Positions 33,460 to 36,867 of a stretch of 36,867 nt of DNA are shown here, one piece after another. Position numbers and translations under genes: made by a program. Below the pieces are notes generated by a model. That model was not told where the DNA came from and ran no database searches. It saw only the letters and a program-made list of their open reading frames with translations. Location of the stretch: positions 1-36,867 of IMG/VR virus record IMGVR_UViG_3300045836_000068; one strand, given 5' to 3'. Numbering within the stretch: the stretch's first letter is position 1; each line of letters starts with the position of its first letter. This DNA is from a virus.

Positions 33460-34418
33460 GCGACCGCTCCCTGCCGCTCGAGGCGGCGAAGTTCTTCGAA
33501 TACGGCGTCCTTGAGCTGGTCATATCCCCAGCCGGCACGCGCTTTCACGCCGATTTCCTGTGCCTTGCGCTTGATGCCCGCTTCGGTGCGATGCCAGTCG
33601 TCCTGGCGCGCCTTGACTGGCTTCGGGTTGAGCAGGTCGGGGATGATCGTCGCGAGGTAGTTCGGGCCAAGCGGTTTGCCTGCGAGGCTGACGCGCGCCT
33701 TCGAAATCGCCGCGTCGAGGATTTCGTTCGTCACCCGAACGTCGTCTCCCCACGCTGCGATGCTCGGATTGATGCTGTTGGCCCCGACGACGCCGCGCTG
33801 TCGCAGGTACACCGCGATCTCGACCGCTCTCGAAACCGGAGTAGAGCCGTTCGGATTTTCTTCGGGCGCATAGGTATGAACTACCGACGACTCTTCTGAA
33901 GGGGATCCGGAATCAGGAATCAGAGAATCAGAGAATCCGGAATCAGGAATCAGCACGGCTAGACCCCCTTCGCAAGTCGGGTTCTCGTCTTCATTTCCAG
34001 GGCTTTCCCTGGGCTTTCCCTGGGCTTCGCACTCTTGGCATGACTCATCAGCCTCAGGCTTTGATGGGTTGCCAACATGATCGAGCCCAGGGCTTGGGGG
34101 TGCAGGTATCTCGCTTTTTGCCTCTCGATGGTGCGGATTTTGGTGCTTGGAAAAGGTGACGATCTGAATGTATTCACGGCCGCCGACCTCATATATCTCG
34201 ATGAACCCGTACTTTTGAAGCTCCCGTAGAAGAGGCTCAGCATCCTGGCTATCAAAGCGCAGAAGTTCGCCCTTTATCTTCTTCGGGCGATACTCGAGGC
34301 GGCCTTCCCGGTCTGCCATCATCCACAGGCCGGGGAAAATATAGCGAGCCCATACCGAGCATTCGGCTAGGTCTTCGTTCTGGTAGAAGCCGGGTTTGAT
34401 ATTTCGGGCGCGCGCCAT
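33456..34418 (-). CDS. Replication initiator/replisome organiser-like protein
   Basis: A 320-residue protein. Residues about 1-100 match the N-terminal winged-helix domain common in phage replication proteins: RARNIKPGFYQNEDLAECSVWARYIFPGLWMMADREGRLEYRPKKIKGELLRFDSQ reads as the typical start, and YIQIVTFSKHQNPHHREAKS as its end. Then comes a long acidic, Pro/Ser-rich linker (about 105-190). The C-terminal domain (about 195-285: AVEIAVYLRQRGV, GPNYLATIIPDLLNP) resembles the DnaT/replisome-loading type. It should bind the origin and recruit the host helicase. The linker DNA carries tandem repeats, perhaps the origin itself. RBS is weak. Confidence 0.82.
   Translation of the reverse strand: MARARNIKPGFYQNEDLAECSVWARYIFPGLWMMADREGRLEYRPKKIKGELLRFDSQDAEPLLRELQKYGFIEIYEVGGREYIQIVTFSKHQNPHHREAKSEIPAPPSPGLDHVGNPSKPEADESCQECEAQGKPRESPGNEDENPTCEGGLAVLIPDSGFSDSLIPDSGSPSEESSVVHTYAPEENPNGSTPVSRAVEIAVYLRQRGVVGANSINPSIAAWGDDVRVTNEILDAAISKARVSLAGKPLGPNYLATIIPDLLNPKPVKARQDDWHRTEAGIKRKAQEIGVKARAGWGYDQLKDAVFEELRRLERQGAVA
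33905..33953 (-). repeat. Iteron-like repeats inside the replication gene
   Basis: Six successive seven- to eight-base units related to GGAATCA/GAGAATC fill 33909-33953. The 19-mer atccggaatcaggaatcag occurs twice, at 33905-33923 and 33935-33953, with a 30-bp period. It encodes the repeated peptide LIPDSG in the linker of the replication protein. Tandem repeats within the initiator gene recall the lambda origin inside gene O. Confidence 0.6.
34000..34027 (-). repeat. 11-bp tandem repeat in the replication gene linker
   Basis: gggctttccct occurs at 34000-34010 and 34011-34021 and is followed by a third partial copy (gggctt, 34022-34027). The period is not a multiple of three, so it is unlikely to be selected only for the protein. 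It could be part of an origin, together with the repeats about 50 bp away. Confidence 0.55.
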
Positions 34419-34426
34419 GGCTTAAA

Positions 34427-34504
34427 TCACCGCCACACAAAAAACGGCGCGCCGAACGCGCACACGATGAGCGCGAACATGTACAGATCGACAACAAGTT
34501 CCAT
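34427..34504 (-). CDS. 25-residue single-pass membrane peptide
   Basis: A tiny frame encoding MELVVDLYMFALIVCAFGAP and then FFVWR. One membrane helix would span about residues 4-23, with a basic end. The ATG has a strong Shine-Dalgarno (GGAG, six bases upstream). It lies nine bases before the replication gene start in the same operon. The good RBS, hydrophobic composition and operon position support a real small protein; a role in membrane or phage exclusion is unknown. Confidence 0.5.
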   Translation of the reverse strand: MELVVDLYMFALIVCAFGAPFFVWR

Positions 34505-34550
34505 TTACCGCTCCGTCATATGAGATGAGGCACGAATTTGCGGCCCCAAT

Positions 34551-34781
34551 CTAGTCCTCGTCGCGCCCGATTCCCGCCACCACTGACAGGCGTCGCTCCT
34601 CTAACCTCGCTATGTGATCCCTGCCATAGACGCGGATCAGCACGAGGACTCTAATGAAGTGACACAGGTCCATGCCGGCGTCGGCCGCCAGCCTGTCCAA
34701 CTCGTCGCGCGTGTCGTCGTCAATGCGTACCTTGATCTCGCTTGTCAGCTTGCCGAGAGATCGGCTGTTTCTTCGTGCCAT
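34551..34781 (-). CDS. Ribbon-helix-helix-like DNA-binding protein
   Basis: A 76-residue protein with a basic start (ARRNSRSLGKL), a strand TSEIKVRIDDD and two helices (TRDELDRLAADAGMDLCHFIRVLVLIRVYG). Strand-helix-helix with the R-I-D-D-x-T pattern fits the Arc/CopG superfamily. RBS GGAG lies five bases before the ATG. It probably regulates the early leftward operon in which it is the second gene after cro. Confidence 0.7.
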   Translation of the reverse strand: MARRNSRSLGKLTSEIKVRIDDDTRDELDRLAADAGMDLCHFIRVLVLIRVYGRDHIARLEERRLSVVAGIGRDED

Positions 34782-34869
34782 GCCATCTCCAATTCGTTTG
34801 CTCACAGGTGGTCCCCAACAGCGTGCGTTCATCCCTGATTTTTTTTTGGGGCAGAGCGTGAAGCGAGGA

Positions 34870-35106
34870 CTAGCTGCTGTTGGTGGCGGGTTCCGTAGTG
34901 CGTAGGTACGCCCAATCGATGTCGTCGTTCAGTTGTTCGCAACGCACCGCGCCCTCCAGCAGCCGCTCGATGCGCGGGCAATGTTGCGGCGGGACCCTGG
35001 CTTGCTTGCGCCATCCCTGGATGACCTGGTGGCTTACTTCAAGCTGCCGAGCCATGTTGGCAAGAGATCCGAACTTCTCGATTGCGACGTCTACTGGGTT
35101 AGCCAT
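34870..35106 (-). CDS. Cro-like (YdaS-type) HTH repressor
   Basis: A 78-residue protein with a helix-turn-helix of the phage Cro/YdaS type: FGSLANMARQLEVSHQVIQGWRKQARVPPQHCPRIERLLEG, then a C-terminal tail DIDWAYLRTTEP that is usual for this family. It is the first gene of the leftward lytic operon and is divergent from the CI-like gene. ATG 35106 was chosen; GTG 35115 is an in-frame alternative. There is no good Shine-Dalgarno, so expression may be low. It likely binds the same operators as the CI-like protein. Confidence 0.8.
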   Translation of the reverse strand: MANPVDVAIEKFGSLANMARQLEVSHQVIQGWRKQARVPPQHCPRIERLLEGAVRCEQLNDDIDWAYLRTTEPATNSS

Positions 35107-35136
35107 GGCATTCACTGAAAATGGGATTTAGGAGGC

Positions 35137-35165
35137 ATTGTATGCAAGGGATGCTTGCGATACAA
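35137..35165 (-). promoter_or_regulatory. Leftward (cro) early promoter
   Basis: On the minus strand TTGTAT (35165-35160) and TACAAT (35142-35137) are separated by exactly 17 bp. The -10 matches five of six consensus bases. A palindromic operator fills the spacer. Transcription should start near 35130, about 24 bases before cro. Confidence 0.65.
35143..35159. promoter_or_regulatory. Operator 1, CI/Cro binding palindrome
   Basis: TGCAAG-N5-CTTGCG: almost perfect inverted repeat placed between -35 and -10 of the leftward promoter. Outer bases TGTAT and ATACA extend the symmetry. The first 16 bases match operator 2 except two central bases. Confidence 0.65.
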
Positions 35166-35177
35166 GAACAACCTGCA

Positions 35178-35206
35178 TTGATGCAAGAAATGCTTGCACC
35201 TATGCT
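35178..35206 (+). promoter_or_regulatory. Rightward (repressor maintenance) promoter
   Basis: TTGATG (35178-35183) and TATGCT (35201-35206) are separated by exactly 17 bp. Each matches four consensus bases, so the promoter is weak, as expected for a repressor-controlled maintenance promoter. The start of RNA would be at 35213-35214, at the A of the repressor ATG. Confidence 0.5.
35182..35198. promoter_or_regulatory. Operator 2, CI/Cro binding palindrome
   Basis: TGCAAG-AAATG-CTTGCA: perfect six-base arms with a five-base spacer, located between -35 and -10 of the rightward promoter. Its centre is 39 bp from that of operator 1. A further half-site (ATGCTTGG, 35202-35209) follows. Confidence 0.65.
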
Positions 35207-35213
35207 TGGCGCC

Positions 35214-35690
35214 ATGAACTTTCATAAACGCCTACGGCGCTTGCGCCGCGAAAGAGACCTGAGCTACCAAAAGATCGCCGACGCGTGCGGCGTGAAGTGG
35301 CAAACCGTTCAACAGTGGTGCCAAGACGAGGGGAGCTACCCGAAAATCGAGAACCTCGAGCCACTCGCTAGCATTCTCGAAACGACGCCTTGGTATCTCC
35401 TGTTCGGTGTAGACGGGACCGGCACCATGTCGAGCGAAGATAGTGGTAAACCCTCGCTTTCGGAGGAAGCCTCAGATTTAATCGAGTGCATAACGAGACT
35501 GGACGGGCTTGGCGCGGCAGCACGTAAATTTTTCACCCTGCATACGGGTTTGTTCTTACTTTCATTCCCAAACGGGCGTATAGAAGATGCACGGGCGGGA
35601 CGACATTTGCTCGATCAGGCCGAGAAAGAGGCAATGGAATTGGTGTCCCGCAGGCGAGCGCGCGAGGACAAAAATGCAGGAACTAAGTAA
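35214..35690 (+). CDS. CI-like prophage repressor, without peptidase domain
   Basis: A 158-residue protein from ATG 35214. Residues about 1-60 form an XRE-type HTH: FHKRLRRLRRERDLSYQKIADACGVKWQTVQQWCQDEGSYP, followed by EPLASILETTPWYLLFGVD. The C-terminal part (about 80-158) is helical and lacks the Ser/Lys S24 (LexA-like) autoprotease expected in lambda CI. Upstream in-frame ATGs exist (35142 with GGAGG, and 35121), but they would turn both operators into coding sequence; the promoter spacing predicts that mRNA starts at 35214, as for leaderless lambda cI. It should hold the lysogenic state. The repressor role is inferred from HTH and divergent position. Confidence 0.8.
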   Translation: MNFHKRLRRLRRERDLSYQKIADACGVKWQTVQQWCQDEGSYPKIENLEPLASILETTPWYLLFGVDGTGTMSSEDSGKPSLSEEASDLIECITRLDGLGAAARKFFTLHTGLFLLSFPNGRIEDARAGRHLLDQAEKEAMELVSRRRAREDKNAGTK

Positions 35691-35844
35691 GGCAGTGATA
35701 GACCTTGAGGCATACCGGCAGCTTCGGCCGCCATGTAACACGCAGTCGGACGTCGTCAGGCAGCAGCAAGACCAAGAAGTGATCGAAGAGATAGCCCACC
35801 ATCTCCTGATCGTCATACGAGCCCTCAGACGGCTCAGCCACTAG
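35674..35844 (+). CDS. Small protein downstream of the repressor
   Basis: A 56-residue polar protein with a helical C-terminus (DQEVIEEIAHHLLIVIRALRRL). The ATG at 35674 has AGGA six bases upstream and overlaps the repressor end by 17 bases. It is the last gene before a strong terminator. It could modulate the repressor or be a small regulator, but no family is recognised. Confidence 0.55.
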   Translation: MQELSKAVIDLEAYRQLRPPCNTQSDVVRQQQDQEVIEEIAHHLLIVIRALRRLSH

Positions 35845-35850
35845 AAACCC

Positions 35851-35876
35851 GTCCCGCCTCGAGCGGGACTTTTTTT
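35851..35876 (+). terminator. Intrinsic terminator after the repressor operon
   Basis: GTCCCGC and GCGGGAC make a perfect seven-pair stem with a CTCGA loop, followed by seven T residues. It stops repressor-operon transcription before the next membrane-protein gene. Confidence 0.9.
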
Positions 35877-35888
35877 GGGGTATCGAAA

Positions 35889-36083
35889 ATGCTCGCTGAA
35901 CTCGCGCTATTTCTCTTCGTACTGGTCTTCATTGTCATTCCCATCGCTCATATCATCGACCATGCAGGGTTCTCCAAGTGGTGGGCGCTTGTCGTCTTAT
36001 GGCCGGGCGTGAACATCGTTATGCTTTGGGTGTTCGCGCTCAAGCGTTGGCCCGCGGTGGACCCACCGAAGCCAGGACGCTGA
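35889..36083 (+). CDS. Two-pass membrane protein, moron candidate
   Basis: A 64-residue protein with two membrane segments (about 3-22, ELALFLFVLVFIVIPIAHI; and about 30-52, KWWALVVLWPGVNIVMLWVF) and a Pro-rich basic tail. Terminators stand on both sides (35851-35876 and 36092-36115), which makes it a self-contained unit in the lysogeny region, as is common for morons expressed from prophages. Superinfection exclusion is a possible role. No clear promoter was recognised between the upstream terminator and the ATG. Confidence 0.65.
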   Translation: MLAELALFLFVLVFIVIPIAHIIDHAGFSKWWALVVLWPGVNIVMLWVFALKRWPAVDPPKPGR

Positions 36084-36091
36084 CCTCGCCT

Positions 36092-36115
36092 TCCCGCCGC
36101 TGGCGGGATTTTTTT
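36092..36115 (+). terminator. Intrinsic terminator after the membrane-protein gene
   Basis: TCCCGCC and GGCGGGA form a seven-pair stem with a GCT loop, followed by seven T residues. It lies eight bases after the stop codon and just before the next promoter. Confidence 0.9.
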
Positions 36116-36126
36116 CGCCCCTTGAC

Positions 36127-36165
36127 GCAAGTTTCTCTTGTGTTGCAATTTTCTCTTGCTATACT
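36127..36165 (+). promoter_or_regulatory. Rightward early promoter with two operator-like sites
   Basis: A -10 TATACT (36160-36165) is preceded at 16 bp by a weak -35 TTGTGT (36138-36143). Two copies of a direct repeat, TTTCTCTTG (36132-36140 and 36150-36158), carry palindromes of the same kind as at the switch: GCAAG-N5-CTTGT (36127-36141) and GCAAT-N5-CTTGC (36145-36159). One covers the -35 and the other fills the spacer, so the phage repressor may act here too. Confidence 0.55.
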
Positions 36166-36202
36166 TGTCTCCATCAGCGCACCGGGCGCTACGGAGAACG
36201 AT

Positions 36203-36391
36203 ATGGCACACCAAACGATCGTCCAGTTTCTTCCCGCCGACATGAAGGCTCGCCTCGATGCTGGCGTGTGCATCGACTGCGGTCAGCCCTTCACGGCCGC
36301 CAACGTGCACACCGACGCCGGGTGGCGTGAAACGAAGCTCTCGCAGATGTGCGAAGACTGCTTCGACGCGCTGTTTGCCGACGAAGAGTGA
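36203..36391 (+). CDS. Small zinc-ribbon-like early protein
   Basis: A 62-residue protein with two CxxC motifs: GVCIDCGQPF (Cys23, Cys26) and QMCEDCFDALF near the end, spaced like a zinc ribbon. GGAGA lies seven bases before the ATG. It is the first gene after the rightward early promoter. Function unknown; small zinc proteins of phages often bind host factors. Confidence 0.65.
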   Translation: MAHQTIVQFLPADMKARLDAGVCIDCGQPFTAANVHTDAGWRETKLSQMCEDCFDALFADEE

Positions 36392-36399
36392 GGCGCGCC

Positions 36400-36681
36400 A
36401 TGACCCTCACCGAAACGATGACCGCCGTCGAGCACTACACGTCGCTGGCGCAGCAGGCAGCGGATCAGGCGGCCGATCGCGCGTACGAGCGCCGGGAGCG
36501 CGCCGCGGCACGCGTGACGTTTGATGACGTGCTCGAAAAGCTAGCGGACATGGATCTGATTGGCCGTGTGCTGATGTCGGCATATAGCACTGATCGCGAT
36601 TACTTCGAATCGAGGCTCGTGCATGCATTCGATGTTGCATTTGAGCGCGCCACCGATGACCGCATCGCTCAGGGGAACTGA
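36400..36681 (+). CDS. Hypothetical early protein
   Basis: A 93-residue helical, charged protein (VEHYTSLAQQAADQAADRAYERRERAAARV at its core). No recognised domain. It begins eight bases after the zinc-protein stop and belongs to the same operon. Position in the early operon suggests a role after infection or in recombination, which is not resolved. Confidence 0.6.
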   Translation: MTLTETMTAVEHYTSLAQQAADQAADRAYERRERAAARVTFDDVLEKLADMDLIGRVLMSAYSTDRDYFESRLVHAFDVAFERATDDRIAQGN

Positions 36682-36682
36682 C

Positions 36683-36856
36683 ATGATCGACACGCAATTC
36701 ATGGGCGCCGCTCCAGTGGGCCTGATCGAAAAGAGCAAGCAGGTCGTAGAGCACGTGGTCGTGTTTCTCGCCAACGGCTACATCACGTACCAGATGTTCG
36801 AGGGAGTGAGCCATTACAGCGGCGCGGTCGATTACCGCGAGGTTGTCATCCAATGA
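36683..36856 (+). CDS. Small early protein
   Basis: A 57-residue alpha/beta protein (LIEKSKQVVEHVVVFLANGYITYQMFEG). A purine-rich RBS (AGGGGAA) precedes the ATG. Its TGA overlaps a further ATG (ATGA), so another gene probably follows. No family recognised. Confidence 0.55.
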   Translation: MIDTQFMGAAPVGLIEKSKQVVEHVVVFLANGYITYQMFEGVSHYSGAVDYREVVIQ

Positions 36857-36867
36857 GCCCGCTCGTC
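36853..36867 (+). CDS. Start of next early gene, cut by the window edge
   Basis: An ATG overlaps the previous TGA in ATGA form, and five codons (MSPLV) are open to the window edge. The same coupling is used by most genes here. Too short for any identification. Confidence 0.3.

Noticed and set aside
34839-34847. Run of nine T on the plus strand as a terminator
   Set aside because: No stable GC-rich stem precedes it on the plus strand, and on the minus strand, which is the transcribed direction, it is an A-run.
35121-35213. Extension of the repressor to ATG 35121 or 35142 (the latter with GGAGG)
   Set aside because: The region is better explained by two promoters and two operators, and the HTH domain begins at 35214. 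It remains possible and is mentioned with the gene.
1-36867. CRISPR arrays, rRNA, tRNA or insertion sequences
   Set aside because: No regularly spaced repeats with unique spacers, no rRNA or tRNA sequence and no transposase were recognised on either strand.

Overview
This window is almost entirely the genome of a temperate tailed phage with a short (podovirus-type) tail. The head genes resemble those of Bordetella phage BPP-1 and related Burkholderia podoviruses: a T7/BPP-1-type portal, a Bbp19-like protein, a BPP-1-type major capsid protein and a Bbp16-like cement protein. GC-rich DNA and this gene set suggest a Burkholderiales host (Burkholderia, Paraburkholderia or relatives). That is inference from family resemblance read by eye; no search was run. 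No clear bacterial chromosomal DNA is visible. Early genes lie at both ends and point the same way, so the sequence reads as one circularly permuted phage genome, or most of one, cut inside the rightward early operon.

Layout. 1-1578 (+): end of an early operon with a partial gene, an excisionase-like HTH gene, a 213-bp gap that may hold attP, and a tyrosine integrase. 1575-3868 (-): lysis region with a class 3 lipase, a lipoprotein, a small holin-like protein, a lambda R-type endolysin and two further membrane proteins. 3888-7727 (-): a glycine-rich fibre and a beta-helix tailspike. 7808-18529 (-): ejection (internal virion) proteins, one carrying a lytic transglycosylase domain, a gp13-like protein, the tail nozzle and the tail adaptor. 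18533-22461 (-): an unusual accessory block with a GH26-like glycosidase, a collagen-like protein and a repeat fibre. 22477-31615 (-): capsid, cement, scaffold, Bbp19-like protein, a glycosyltransferase, portal and terminase. 31612-34781 (-): small membrane protein, RuvC-like nuclease, DUF4406 protein, wHTH protein and a replication initiator with internal repeats. 34870-35690: a divergent Cro-like/CI-like switch. 35674-36867 (+): small accessory genes between two terminators, then the start of the rightward early operon.

How it works together. One leftward transcription unit seems to run from the cro promoter near 35.13 kb to 1.575 kb, with most genes joined by stop/start overlaps. The switch has two mirror-image promoters, each with a copy of the palindrome ATGCAAGNNATGCTTGC between its -35 and -10. 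The same CAAG-N5-CTTG core appears twice more at a rightward promoter at 36.13-36.17 kb. A simple model follows: one repressor shuts both the leftward lytic/replication operon and the rightward operon that leads through the circle to xis and int.

Most notable points: the four-operator control circuit with an apparently leaderless repressor; three fibre or collagen-like proteins with Sec signal peptides; a GH26-like glycosidase, a lipase and a glycosyltransferase embedded in the late operon; iteron-like repeats inside the replication gene, placed as in lambda gene O; and a three-codon reading frame that takes the ribosome-binding site of the tailspike.
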